Source of the DNA: Desmodesmus armatus
Taxonomy: Eukaryota > Chlorophyta > Chlorophyceae > Sphaeropleales > Scenedesmaceae
DNA: 64,000 bases
Assembly: GCA_007449985.2 (NCBI GenBank)
Contig: VIIQ02000050.1
Coordinates: forward strand, 62,001-126,000
Direction: 5' to 3'
Positions 30,301 through 42,618 of the stretch are shown here, in pieces. The first letter of the stretch is position 1. Each line of letters starts with the position of its first letter. The notes beneath the pieces were generated by a model. That model did no database searches. It saw only the letters and a list, made by a program, of their open reading frames with translations, and was not told the DNA's origin. Made by a program: the position numbers and the translations under genes.

Positions 30301-33300
30301 TCAGTCAAAGTGGCTCTGCATGGACTCCTTGACCTCCTGGTCCAGCATGCCGGGTGGCAGCTTGATAGTCTGGCCCTGTGGGGTGATATATGCGGGTGTG
30401 GGGGCCTCCAGCATGGGCGTGTTGTCAATGCTGGCCAGAACCTGGAAGGGGCAGGGAGCAGGGGGGGGGGGAAGGGACAACAAAACGGTTTCAGTGCATG
30501 CTGTGCTGTGCTGTCCTGGCAGCATGTGTGAGACCGACATGCTTGTTAGTCACTGGCTGGTGCCAAGTGATGTCCCCTGTGTCCATCGTGATGCCACCCT
30601 GGTAGGCTCTGCCAGTGCTGCATCCGCCGCATACAGTAGCAGCACAATCTCCATACATACACAAGCCGCACGAATCAGACAACTCTGCACACATACTGTG
30701 TGCAGATGCAGTCACTGGTCTGCAGTTGTTTCTTGCAGACCCTCCCTGCCCATAAAATTATAATAGTCACCAAAACGCTTCAGTAGCCTGCTGTCTTGTG
30801 CTGGGTGTAGCAGGTGGCAGCATCCCACACGGCTCTCCAGCATGACTCACCATCTCGCTCTCGGCTTGCCCCGACATGTCACGCCCCAGCGACATTGTAG
30901 AGTTCAACCACACAAAGCAAACCGCCATGTAAGCCGCAGCAGCCACTGGCAGTGCACCGGTCATGGAGCCACATGCCAGCAGCGCAGCCTGCAAGACACA
31001 GCAGTCAACGCACAGCACATCCCCAAGTCGGCGCCACCAGCGTTGTGACTGGCAGTAGAAAACACCTCATGGTGCTGAACTGACCTACTGAATAATGGTT
31101 ACACCATGGGCCAACCGGCAGCGGCTTCGGCAGATGCAAGGGCAGTCTCAAAATGCAATGGTGCACGTCAGACCAAGGCCGGGCAACGGCCCAAGCATCA
31201 CTGATAAGTCCCACCACCAGTACGAGGTCCTGTACTGCACCTGCATGAGCCAGCTCCCTCCTGTCTTGCCGATCTGGTTGCCCAGCACGTCCACCGCAGC
31301 CTTGCCCGTCTCCTTCTCCTCCTTGCTCATGGTAATGAACACCATCTCCTTGGAGGGGTCAAACAGGCTGTGCACACACAGGAAAGGGTGGGGAGAAAGG
31401 CAGCAGACAGTGGAGGATATGAGTTTGGAAGGTAAGCGCCATACACCATGCACATACCGGATGCAAGGGTGCAACATGATGGTTACGGACTGGATTGCAA
31501 GGTAGGGCAGCAGGTAACTGCCTGAGCCAAATTGTTGCACTGGCAGTCACTTTTGTGTTGTTGGCTACTCACCCATCATCAGCCGCACAGCTTGTTGGGG
31601 GACAGCTGTGCTGCTGAACACAGTCATGCCAGCTGCTTGTGAATGGGCACCGTCATAGCGATAGCTGAAGATCAGCTCAAAGCCAGTGCATGGCTGACAA
31701 GTGCGACCCACCTGTACTTGGCAGCCCGTCCAAACACCTGCGCAAAACAAAGAGGGCACAGCAATCATGCCGTCAGCATGCTCAGCAGAGCAACACACCC
31801 ATACGGTGTGCAGGCGGCAGGCGTTCCTGAGGCACCCTTCCGTTGTATTCATGGCGCTGACGCAGCACAGCGCCTGATTTGTAACACTACACGCCGTGGC
31901 AACTCAGTGGCGTACCGTCTATATGCACAGTGTCACGGCATGATTCCTCAGGGCACACGCAGCCTCACCTGCGCCACGATGCCTGCAGCTGGTCCCAGTG
32001 CCAGCATCAGCGCCAGGGCAGTGCCGGGCAGGGCCGTCCCTGCAGGGAACAAGCTGCCAGCAAAGAAGATGGCGCCCGACACAAGCATCACCAGAGGGGT
32101 TGCCAGCGCAGCACCGCCCCACCCCAGCACCTGCACAGAACAGCAGCCACGCAGCCACACAGGCTGTAGCTATGAGCACCATGAACACTGTAAGTCATAC
32201 ATGCCCCACAGCCAAGAACGTATGCTGATGCAAAGAGGCCAGCACAGCAGGGCTGGCAAAAAAAACTGCATGTGCAGTGCACGCAACAAAAGATGAAACT
32301 GGCGCTGAGATCAAGCGGGTGCGACCAGCCACATTCTTCAACATGGACGTCCCAATCATGTATCCATGACGCTGTGCATCATGGTGGGAATAAACGGATG
32401 GCGTGCTGCGCACCTGAAAAATGACCTTGGAGACGAGCATGAGGGCAATGGTGCATGCCCCGGTGAATGAGGCCACGTCTGCCATGACCGTAGCGTACGC
32501 AGCAGTAGACGGGTACAGCAGCCGCATCTGACCCTTCCACCTGTACGAGCAGCAGGACAGGGAACTCACAGAAGGTCAGGTATTTGAGACATGAACAGCA
32601 TGCACAGGACACAAAACTTCCAGCACCTGTAGGGCCGCGGCCTCCACGGCAAAGCTCACAGTCGACTGCTTTGCGCATAACGCCCTGCGACTCTCATGAT
32701 TTTGCCTGGTCATGGTTGCCTCAGGTGAGGTACAGGCACAGCAGGGGGACTCACACGAAGCCAAACAGCTTGTGGCAAATGCCGTAGCCCATGACCATGA
32801 GCGTCATGTTCATGATGCGCGGTGAGCTGGTCAGCAGCTCCCAGGAGCTCTTCTTCGCCTTCTTCTGGCCCCCTGCCTCCTTCTTGTCCTTCTTGGGCTT
32901 CTTGGCCCCGTGGCTGGTGACGAAGGGCAGGATGTTGCTGTCCACGTAGCCCTTGACCACGCACATGCCGGCGGTCATCACCACGATGGCAGCGGTCAGG
33001 ATCTGCGCAGAATCACATGCACATGAAACATGCAGGCCAGCAGGACATTACTCGCCAGCAGACGCAAGCAACATCCCTGTTCTGGTGCGTCTTGGCAGGT
33101 TGTGACGCCATGCAGTATGGTGCAACTCAACTCATCAACAGGGTGTGATGCAAACACCACCAACTGAACGGCAAAAAAGGTTGAGCGACAGTTGCGATAC
33201 GCGCATGGGGAAGCCCCCTTGCTCACCTGCAGGCTCAGCACCTCGTTGTCTTTTGCCAGGGTGTAGCTTACAAAGCGAGTGAACCAGCCAGCCGCAATCA

Positions 33301-35672
33301 AACCAAAGTTGGCCAGGATGCCTGCAGTCAAGGTCGAGGACACACAACAAGACATCACAGGTTGCAAATGAGAGCTGGCAGGTTGACAGCTGGCAGCTCC
33401 TGAACTACTTCACATGTGGCGTGTACATGGAACCAGACAGCAACTAGCACTCAGGACACCCTTACCCAGTTTGGGGTAGACGTCCTTGGCTTCATCCACA
33501 GAGCACAAGTCATCAGCCAGAGACCTGCATGCACAACAGCAAGGCCAGCACAGCATTTTAAGACTACACACAGCGTCGTGACGCTTCTGCAGCATGCCTT
33601 ATGCTTGCCTGCTTCAGCTGGCGGGCTGAGGGGCGCCCCCATCTGCAGCAAACTTATCCTGATCCATCACGCCACCCCTTTCTGGTTGCCGCTGGAGGAC
33701 CAGCTCAGCACTGCTCAAAAAGCAGCGGCATGGAGTGTTTGCAAAGAGGTGCAGTGTGCTGAGTGTGTCTGTAGTCAGAATATGCACATCCATCGGAACC
33801 CTGATGGAACAACCCTTCTCCTGCACCCCCTGCCACTCACCAGAACAGCAAGCTGATGGCCACTGAGCCCCAGAGCTCTGCAGGAGCAGCCAAGTTGAAA
33901 AGCATGAGTGTGCAGACACACAGCGCTCACTGTTGCAGTCAGCCTATCAGCACAAGGGCACAGGTTGTGCCTGGCAGCCCTCCTGCAAGTTGTCGTGGAT
34001 TTTTGCGCATCATGCATGTTGGATACAGCCAATCAAGCAGCACTGCCTGGCCAGTATTTGCTCCTTGCCAACTCAAACACAAGGTGTTGGATGCAGGATT
34101 GTTGTGTCGCGCAGAACAGTAAGTTGATCCAGGCGCCTACCTCCCATGATGAAGAACAGGGTGTATGCCCAGTTGGCTACGACTTGCACGAAGCAACCCA
34201 GGCTCTCAGGCTGTGCGCAAAAAAAACAGCAGCCATAAACTATGTCAGCACACATGCTCACACGCTTGAATGGTGCTAAACAGGCTTTCCTGCAGGAGGG
34301 GCTCCTACAAGTGCTGGGCAGCGCACGAGCTGAACCTGAACAACCTCGCCACCAGCCTGCATGGCAATCAGCTTACCAATGTGGCGCAGTACTTGGTTGC
34401 CAGGGCCACAGGCTGAATCACGTCTGCATTGGGCAGCAGCACTGCTGCAAAGAAAGCGTAGAATGCCACCATGGGAGCAAGCGCCCAATAGAACACCGCT
34501 TTGCTGTCCAGACCCGCCACCTGCAGCAGGATTGCAGTACAGATATGACAGATGAACACACCTGATACCTCGCCGTGCAGTTCAGCCTGTGGATGCATTG
34601 TGCTGAGCGCGAATCCTAGCCATGAAAATCTTCAGCCTGCGGGTGTACTGTGCTGAAGGCATGTACGTCTGCATCTGGCCATGTACCACATCAGCACAAA
34701 CAGCCTGCACTATTGCTCACCAGCTTGTCGTAGTACATGATGAAGGCGATAGACGCAGGAAGCACACCAAAGGCGCTGCAGGCACAGCACAAGCACACAC
34801 AGCAGGTGGTGAAGGCAACATGAGCTCAGCGCCAGCACATGCAGTCACACGTTGTGCTGGCGCAGGGTGACGCAACCACTCCCCATCTGCTCAGCACAGA
34901 ACCCCACCCAACAATGCACTTCTCGTGCTGTGGCACATGTACGTGTTGCAGTTGGCCTGGCCACAGCATGCAGCATCAGCACGCATCCCAGGGCATGCAG
35001 GCAAACCTGATGAGGGGCAGGGCTTCAGCACCACAGCTGGTCACAATCATTGCATCCTTCAGGGACTGCAGGATGGTGTAGTTGATGGTAGCCCCCACAA
35101 AGATCAGAGACAGTGCTGCAGCACCACAAAGCAGGTCAGAAGTCAGTGACAGATCCGACCCAAAAAGCCATAGTGGGTTGTTGTAGGTTGATTAGCAGTG
35201 CAGCAGTCTGTACCACGACCAGCTAAGAGGTCACCAGCTGCTCACCTGCGACTTTCTTCACAAACAGTCCTTGGGGCTGCGCAGGAGGCTCCGCTGCAGC
35301 ATCTGCTGCCCCTGCACTAGCTGCTGTGCTGACTGGGCTCCTGTGGCCCCTGTGGCTCCTTGCCAGCTGAACCTGCCGACGTGAAGCTACTAAAGAGGGC
35401 ACAAGCGAAGCATTGAGAGGCTGTCCAGGGCACGTTTTGGCCTGCGTGTGTCCCAGAACCCTCTGAGGACCCCCTGCTGACTGGAGCACACAAGCAGGGA
35501 CAGCCAGTGCATGTGGCCGTGTGAAGCGCACATGCACTGTGGGATTGCACCTTGAAAGTTGCATTTTGCCTTTGTTGATGGAAGCAGCCTCGGTTGGCTC
35601 TGTTGGGGCTGTTTCGTGAACTGTCAATTTCAACCTCTGTCTGGCAACTTCTGTAAGAACTATGCTCGTCAC
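30301..35672 (-). CDS. NTT: Plastid-type ATP/ADP translocase (TLC/NTT family)
   Basis: Exchanges ATP for ADP across the inner plastid envelope (family knowledge). Fifteen exons (high to low): 35246-35672, 35007-35115, 34721-34775, 34377-34520, 34141-34210, 33841-33877, 33466-33524, 33227-33321, 32755-33002, 32414-32540, 31969-32130, 31712-31737, 31241-31367, 30851-30988, 30301-30441. Phases join throughout, giving 618 residues from the ATG at 35564 or 654 from 35672. The N-terminus is basic and Ser/Ala-rich, as a transit peptide. Family landmarks: NYTILQSLKDAMIVT near the start, multiple hydrophobic helices, WKGQMRLLYPS, and SLFDPSKEMVFITMSKEEKE with KAAVDVLGNQIGKTGGS, the most conserved TLC stretch. 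A Lys-rich cytosolic-type loop lies in the 32755-33002 exon. The start choice is open; the 618-residue form matches usual plant NTT length. Confidence 0.92.
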
Positions 35673-36124
35673 TACCTGAAGCAGAGAAACTTAAGTAGAA
35701 CACGAGTAGGTAACGATGATCGGGGGTGAGGGCAGCCCTGGTCCTAAGCAGGGTTCTTGTGCCGGAAGTTTTCGCCGGAACCGGAATCTTCATCAGGAGG
35801 CATCTGTCAGATTCTCCAAAAAAAGGTGTGAGGGCATTTCAATGACCCCTGCCGGCATTGGGGTGCTTTCTGAGACACTGGCAGTTGACTCAGGTAGATC
35901 CATGATCTGCAGCAGACATCCCAACTGCTTTGTCACCACCAACTGATGTTACGATGTTACTGGTTACACGCTATGGCAGGTATCACATACAGGCAAGGGT
36001 ATCAGTCTCTGACACGCACACAGGGTCATGAGGCAGGGCAACACCACAGACAACAGGAAAAGCGACACACATGAACTGCACGGCCAGCAGCCCTTCTCAG
36101 CTGCTGCAAGTGACTTCAAAGCAC
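35673..36124. promoter_or_regulatory. NTT upstream region and FAM32A 3' region
   Basis: No coding signal. A minus-strand TGTAA at 35964-35968 lies about 160 bp beyond the FAM32A stop and is a good polyadenylation candidate. The NTT promoter should occupy the remaining ~300 bp. Confidence 0.45.
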
Positions 36125-36758
36125 TTAACCAGGTCCAACCTGCAGCAGCAGCAGCCATAAAATTCCACTGTGAGGATCAGGACAACGACAAGCACTGGAG
36201 TGGACATGATGGGGTACCTAGATTATCGTCACCAAGGCTGCATGCACGAGTCCTCGGCGCTGACAATCTCTGCATTAGCAACACGCTCTCTCTCACTGTC
36301 ACTCTCCAGCCTCGCACCACCACACAAAGACACTGCAGCAGCAGCACCCTGCTGCCCCACACACCACCCACCTTGGGGATGTCATGGTGCTCGCTCAGGC
36401 TCGCCAGGTGCTCGTTGAAGTCCTTCACCCGATCACGGTAGCCCTTGGTGGCCATCTTGCGCAGCCGCTCCTCCTCTAGCTTCATCACACGCTCATCATG
36501 CCGCTTCTGCGCCTCTGTGCGCCTGTCCTCCGCTGCTGTTGGTGCTGGCAGGATGTAGCCGTCCTTGGTCTTGACGGGGTCCCCTGCCTTTGCTGCCTGT
36601 GCACCTCCCTCGCCTGCTGCTGCTTCTGGGTCCCCGCTGCCTGCTGTCGTCAACGCGAGGGCTGCCTCCGACCCTGTCGACTTTTTCTTCTTCTTTTTGA
36701 CTCCGCCCTTGACGGAGTCTCCACCCTTCAGCTTCAGCTTGCCGCCCACGAACGACAT
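36125..36758 (-). CDS. FAM32A: FAM32A-like spliceosomal protein
   Basis: FAM32A acts in the catalytic spliceosome at exon ligation, where its C-terminus reaches the active site (known for the human protein). Exon 1 is 36372-36758 and exon 2 only 36125-36139: five codons reading Val-Gly-Pro-Gly-stop after a CTGCAG acceptor. The protein has 133 residues. Visible features: an N-terminal LKLKGG, a basic KKKKKK tract, a low-complexity linker, then the conserved end KGYRDRVKDFNEHLASLSEH and HDIPKVGPG, matching the family's DFNxHL...EHYDIPKV. The linker (GDPEAAAGEGGAQAAKAGD) is longer than in animals. It lies 112 bp downstream of OST4 on the same strand. Confidence 0.92.
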
Positions 36759-36870
36759 GCTGACAGGGGGGGTCTTGTTCGCGGGTCCTGCTGGACCGCT
36801 GCCACTGCTAGGAAGGAGTGGCTGCTGTGACTGCTGCTGCTCCCGCTGCTGCTGCTATGCACCTAACTGC

Positions 36871-37393
36871 TTACTGCCGCTGCTGAAGACTGGGGTCTGC
36901 ACGACATAGACACCAGGACAGCAGGTTGTTGAGGGAGGATGGTGCTGGACGAGTGGCATGTGGACAGTGGGCTGTCTCGCCAGAACAGAATGACATAGCC
37001 AGCTGTCTCATAGCCAACACAGACAGCATCTGCTTGCCAAAGGCTTTACCCACAGCTCTCATACCTGCTGTGACGTAGTGGTAGACGACCAAGAGGAACA
37101 TAATCAGGATGCCAAGCCAGCTCTGCACATCAAACAGCAAAAAAGATCAATGAGGCGCACTTGACATTATAGAAGCTTGCCATTCTGTAGCCAGGACAAG
37201 GGTGGGGTGAGAGCCTGGCTATTCAGCACAACTGCAACTGCCAGCAGATCATTCCAGCCGTTTTCTGGTTGGGGGCCGACTACGTCTCCTTCAGCTGGTA
37301 ACACACGACAGTTTGCATTAAGAAGGACTAGTCAACAGAAACGTGGGGCAACACACTCACAGTGAACTCGCCAAGCTCTTGATCACCAATCAT
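36871..37393 (-). CDS. OST4: OST4, tiny subunit of the ER oligosaccharyltransferase
   Basis: OST4 is a single-helix membrane protein of 36-38 residues that stabilises the STT3 catalytic subunit during N-glycosylation in the ER. Three mini-exons: 37361-37393 (33 nt), 37065-37122 (58 nt) and 36871-36896 (26 nt), all with GT-AG borders and consistent phase, giving 38 residues. The sequence begins MIGDQELGEFTSWLGILIMF, continues LLVVYHYVTADPS and ends in a polar tail. Plant and animal OST4 share MI-DxQL, the following hydrophobic helix and LVxxYHY. The first exon border falls after residue 11, just before the membrane helix. Ordinary gene callers would miss it. Ferroportin is divergent upstream (415 bp); FAM32A follows 112 bp downstream. 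Confidence 0.93.
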
Positions 37394-37808
37394 CGCAACC
37401 AGATGATGCTGCAGGACCTCCTCAGCATGCACCGTCGGCCAAGCTAGAGTTGGTTGCACTTGATGGCTGAATAGACAGGACTCTCGCAGTGGTGCCCTAC
37501 CCACAGAGTGGAATGACAGTGTGACAGTTGCTGTCACACTGTGTTGCTGCATCAGTGATAAGCAGTCCAATGCCCCAATGTTTTGGTTGCTGCAGCCTGC
37601 ATCAGCATACTGTATGAGTGTCCTACAGCACACTGCAACATCCACACCCCATCCCCTTTCCCCCTTGCGGACAGGGTATTCAGGCACAAGCTTCCGCCAC
37701 TTGTCTTGGGACCCCCCCCCCCCCCCCCCGGCCTTGTTTGGTTGTGTCAACCATTGGCAACGCAAGTGAAGGCAGTCCTGACCAGTTGATGGCCTGCAAT
37801 GGTCACTG
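37394..37808. promoter_or_regulatory. Shared upstream region of OST4 (-) and ferroportin (+)
   Basis: 415 bp between divergent start codons; a bidirectional promoter is the simplest reading. It contains TGACAGTGTGACAGTTGCTG-type tandem TGACAG motifs near 37511-37535 and a C18 run at 37712-37729. Upstream non-coding exons are possible for either gene. Confidence 0.5.
37712..37729 (+). repeat. C18 homopolymer
   Basis: Eighteen C in the ferroportin upstream region, 80 bp before its ATG; G-quadruplex-prone on the minus strand. Confidence 0.95.
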
Positions 37809-40800
37809 ATGGTCCAGGCTCACCAGCAGCTGGGCACCAGCGACGTCTTTTTCCATCCAGGCGACCCGCAGGATGAAGCAGAACAGGCAGCCCTGCTGCC
37901 CACAACAGCAAGCGGTAGCGCAAGTTTTGAACAAGCGGGGCAGCACGCTGGTGGACCTGCATCCTCAGCCTTCTCAGTTACAGTGACCCAGCATGGCAAG
38001 GACGGCAGCAGAGGTGTTGGTACTGCTGGCAGCAATAGCAGTGCTGATGCCGCTGCTGGCAGCACTGCAGGCTGGACCAAGGCGGTGCTGTGCCTGTGTG
38101 GCACGCACGCTCTGGCGCGCTGGGGTTGGCGGACTTGGGAGTTTGCAGTTGCACTCATCCTGATAAAGCTGTTCCCTACGTCCCTACTGCTGGTGTCTGT
38201 GTTTGGGCTACTGGACAATATTGTGCGGCTTGCGTTCGGTTCTGTCATCGGGCAGTTTGTGGACAGGTACGTGCGGTATGCAAGAGCCTTACAGAGCAGA
38301 AGGGTGTTATGTGTTAGTGGGTCACTTTTTGCAGCAGCTGTGCTTGTGGACACTTGCCAAGGTGTCACAGGAGGTTCACTGTATCATGACTGCATGCTGC
38401 GTGCATTGCACACTCATTCTCTTACTGGCAAGGAGGGCTATCAAAACCACTGCAAGCTGTGTGCACGTAGGATTATGCTCTGACACCACTGCAGTGCTTG
38501 AAAATGGCCAGCCACATGCTGCCCTGGTGCTGGTGTGGACTTGCAATTGGTGTGGACTTGCAATTGGTGTGGACTTGCAGGAGTGAGCGATTGCATGGCA
38601 CCATTGTGTGCTACAGCATACAAAACATCTGCATCGGAGTGTCAGCCGCAGCAGCTGCTGTCCTGGTCAAGCTAGACCAGGCTGGGGATGGCAGTTTCTT
38701 GGCCAGGCAGCCAGTGCTATACTGGCTGCTGATTGGCTTTGTGCTGGTGGCCGGCGCCAGCAGCAGCATCGGCAGCTTGGGTGCAGCAGTGGCTGTTGAG
38801 CGGGAGCATGCAAAAATCCTGTGTGGCGATGACTCCACCGCACTACGCAAGTTGAACGCAGGTGGGCTTACACAGCATCGTGCAAGACTTCTTGTAGAGT
38901 CTTGCCAACCCTTTTGTTGTGTGGGATACATGCGCATGTGCCTGCGTGTATGGTGCTACTACAGCAGCCAGCGTCATGCATGCTCCTCGTTGCGTCCTTA
39001 CCATGCCGCGGTCTCGCAGCCGTGCATGCAAGCGTGACGAGGTTAGTACCGCTGCATGATGACTGTTCAGGCTGCTGCAGGTGCTGTGCATGGTTCACCA
39101 GGGTGCGGTCCTAACGCGTATGCTGGTGTGCGTGTGCTGTTCCCAGCTGTGCGCAGGCCTGCGTGCGATCGATCTGCTGAGTCAGATGTTGGGCCCTGTG
39201 GTGTCTGGCCTATTGATGAGCTACAGCAGCATGCTTACAGCCATCATAGTGCTGGCCGTCTACAGCTTGGGGGCATGGGTGCCTGAGGGCCTGCTGCTGC
39301 AGGCAGCACACAGACACTCACCTCAATTGAGGTAAGGCTACTTGAAGCACTGCTGCACAGACAGGCGCACTCCTCAAGTTAGCAGACACTTCTGGACGAA
39401 GTCTGCTGAATCACAGGGGGACGCATGCATGGTGCTGTAATCCACCGCATGTTTTGGCTGTGATATGCAAAGCAGAGTAAGGGAAGCCTGCCGGCATTGG
39501 CGCCTGTACAGCGCCCTGTATAACTTGTCGCTCAATCAACACAACCTGTCTGCTAGACATGCTAGAAGTGTGACTGGATGCCAGCTCATCACTTTGTAGC
39601 ACTTGCCATCCCTGTCTACAAATCCTGGCCACTACCATAGCACTGAGTGCCCATGGCCATATCATGTTCTTGCTGCTGCGGCTGCTGCTTGCAGGCAGCC
39701 CAAGCCTGCAGCAAGTGCAGCAAGACCCAAGAGGCAAAACGCGCTGCGCACCCTCCTTGGCACTGCGGGCTGGGCCGCTTACTTCCAGCAAGTCACCCTG
39801 CTGCCCGGCCTGGCCTTGGCCCTGCTGTACTTCACAGTGCTGAGCCTGGGCTTCCTCATGACCTCATTCCTGGCCTGGCAAGGCATGTCTGAGACCACCG
39901 TCAGCCTGTTTAGGTCTGCAGGGGCGCTGTCCGGCCTGCTGGCGACTGTGGTGTTCCACCCGCTGCAGCACTGCGGGGTGGGGCTGAAGGCTGCTGGCAT
40001 CTTGGGGATCACCTGGCAGGTAGGGGGCTCGACGCTCGCATGCACTACGGGTGGCGGCAGCAACGTGCCATGGAGTGAGCTGTGACCTGATAGTATGGGC
40101 AGGGTCAGAATGGCACTGGCTGCAGTTGGGTGCAAGATTCTGCCTGCCGTCACCAAAATTTGTTGCTGGTGGTGATAGTCGTGCCATGTCACTCGCGTGT
40201 GCCATGCGCCCAACATGCCTCACTGGCTTCCACCCTGCAGTCAAGTACAGAGCAGGCGGCATCCATGGAGGGTTAAGGACTGCAACTGTTGTCCTGCAAC
40301 TGATGTCCTGCAGCAAGCTGCCCTGTTGTGATGTGTATCAGCAATTCAAAAGGTTTGAACGTTCATTTCCCCGCTATCCAGCCGATGCAATGTGGTAGTA
40401 CTGGCCCTGCCTACTCAGACCGTCTGCATTGCTGCTGCTGTGTCTTGCGCAGCTTGCGTGGCTCCTCGTAGGGGTCACTCCCGTGTTCATTGCCCAGACC
40501 TTTCACCATCACCCTGTGCTCCCTGGCCTGCTCAACACAACCTCAAGCAGCACGCCCGGTGTGCTGCCAGCCTCTGCACCGCCCTCTGGTTTGTCAGGTC
40601 ACCCTACACCCAGTGGTGGCCTGTCGCATCACCTCCTGTATGTGTTGCTGTCTGGGCTAGTAGCCTCCCGCTTTGGCCTGTGGCTGTTTGACCTTGTGGT
40701 GACTCAGCTGCAGCAGGAGCTGGTGCCCGAAACAGAGCTCGGTGAGTGAGGCAGCTGCTGCTGCCACAACCCAACTTGCGTACATGCTGTTGTTCGGTGC

Positions 40801-41297
40801 CTGTGACTGTACGACTCGTCAACATTCCCCAATACCTTTTGCAGGCACCAGCTGCGTCTGCAGGTGATCGTCTTCAGCAATGTTTGCCATCACAGCAACA
40901 TGGCGCCTTACACATGTGCTGTGCTGCTGCAGCCCCCACAGCAGAAGTGTCCGCAAGGTGCACATGTCAAAACGAACAGCATCTGTGGGGCCGATACCGT
41001 TGCTGTCAGCTCAACATGTCGTTATTGTGTGTACATGCATCTGCAGGGACCGTCAGTGGTGTGCAAGAAGGCTTGCAGAGTGCGTTTGAGATACTGTCGT
41101 TCGTTGCAGGGTCCATCGTGAGCCACCCCCAGCAATTTCACTGGCTCATGGCGGGCTCCTGCACGGTCGTCAGCCTGGCAGCTGGCTTGTATTACTCCTA
41201 CGCCTGCGCCACAGCTCGGCAGTGGCAGTGGCTGAGAGGCTTGGGCACCTACAGGAGGACTGGTGTGTCAGCTGGTGTGCAACAGGCAGATTCCTAG
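37809..41297 (+). CDS. FPN: Ferroportin-family iron exporter
   Basis: Ferroportin/IREG (SLC40A) proteins export ferrous iron or related metals across plasma, vacuolar or plastid membranes. Six exons: 37809-38266, 38581-38861, 39157-39331, 39695-40019, 40453-40741, 41047-41297; phases join exactly to 592 residues. After a ~95-residue low-complexity cytosolic N-terminus, the first helices read HALARWGWRTWEFAVALILI and LLVSVFGLLDN...GQFVDR, matching the animal pattern (LSxWGDRMWxFAV...GDWVDK). AKILCGDDSTALRKLNAGLR and AIDLLSQMLGPVVSGLLM match the region with the conserved Asn-Ala and Asp-Gln residues. The last exon has GTVSGVQEGLQSAFEILSFV. The length fits the family. Which membrane it sits in cannot be told. 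Confidence 0.93.
38531..38580 (+). repeat. Three tandem 18-bp units at the 3' splice site of ferroportin intron 1
   Basis: GGTGTGGACTTGCAATTG is repeated, and the third unit ends TTGCAG, which is the acceptor. The first two units end TTGCAA and so cannot serve as AG acceptors. Confidence 0.9.
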
Positions 41298-41628
41298 CTG
41301 GCGTTGTGGCAGTTGGTTCAGCCTGAGTCCTCAGCCTGGGTCGCCACATAGTCATGCACCCATCACGTCCACCACCACATGAGGTACTGGCAGTCTGGAG
41401 GCGCTTGCCCACTGAATGTGGCTTTTGCAATTAATTGTGTGAGCTTTCAGGCTGTGTGCGTGGACTGCAGATGGATCCAGGTTGTAGACGTCACTTTGTG
41501 ATGAGGGCGTTTGCAAGGAGAGGTGCTCTTTTGTTCGGCAATGGTGCCAGGCTCGTTGCAGTGTTTTGTGGCCTGAGCGGTGCAACACATGCCAGGTGTA
41601 CGACTGTGGCCGTTTGGTCGGCTGTTTG

Positions 41629-41633
41629 TGTAA
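41629..41633 (+). terminator. TGTAA polyadenylation signal candidate for ferroportin
   Basis: First plus-strand TGTAA I found after the stop at 41297 (about 335 bp). TGTAA is the standard signal in chlorophyte algae. Confidence 0.45.
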
Positions 41634-42499
41634 CAAGTGGTTTCTTGTTAAGCGAGCATGTTGCAACAGGGCTGCGCAGCCCAGTGAAAGCAGCTGGTGG
41701 CGCCTCAAGGTGCAGCCCTTGGGCTCACAGCTGATATTGATGCAGTGCTGAAGGGCCATGGTGGCACCCTTGGTCATGTTGCAGGGTGCCGCAGTGTACA
41801 GCTGACTGCAGTCTGTGACAAAGCGTGCATGACCGCAACCCGGGCAGTTTGCCCATTTATTCGGACTTTGCTGTCTCAAGGGAGGATTGCAAACATGTCT
41901 CCCATGTACCCTATGTGTCAACACACACTTTGGGATGGCTTGGTGCATGCCTCGGAATCTGGACAGTGATTCAAGCTCAGCAACCTTGGAGGCGGGGATG
42001 GGACGAGCTGCTCCACTCAACATTGCTAGCTTGAAGTTACCAACGGATGAAACTCGATGTCAGTGCGGGTAGATATCCAGGACATGACGTGCAAAAAGAA
42101 TTTTGCTGGGTGCTCTATGCACCAGAGTGTGAGTGGCACGCAAAGGGTGACTTGCCAAGGCCAGCAGCGTGCTGCATACACGCGTTGCGACGCTGCGTCT
42201 ACTGCAGGAAAAGGCCACAACAGCCGTCGCACCTCCACAGCCAACCATGCAGGACTGGCAGCATGCGACGTGACCGTCCATACCCAGGTATATACTATGA
42301 TGACCTCAGACTATGACTCAAGAATCACACACAGATGCGCTGAACGTACTGGGGTGCATATTGTGGTGGAGTGCGAGTATCCATCATGCAAACACACAAC
42401 TTGCATGATCAGGTCATGTGCCTGCTACCACGTGTATCGGTGCCCCCCAGTCTTAAACTACATCGATGCACCAAACCAGAATTAGGTTTGTTTGGCGTG

Positions 42500-42618
<119 letters not shown>

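Noticed and set aside
41352..42023. 223-codon minus-strand frame
   Set aside because: Antisense to the probable ferroportin 3' UTR, no family pattern, no paired splice sites.
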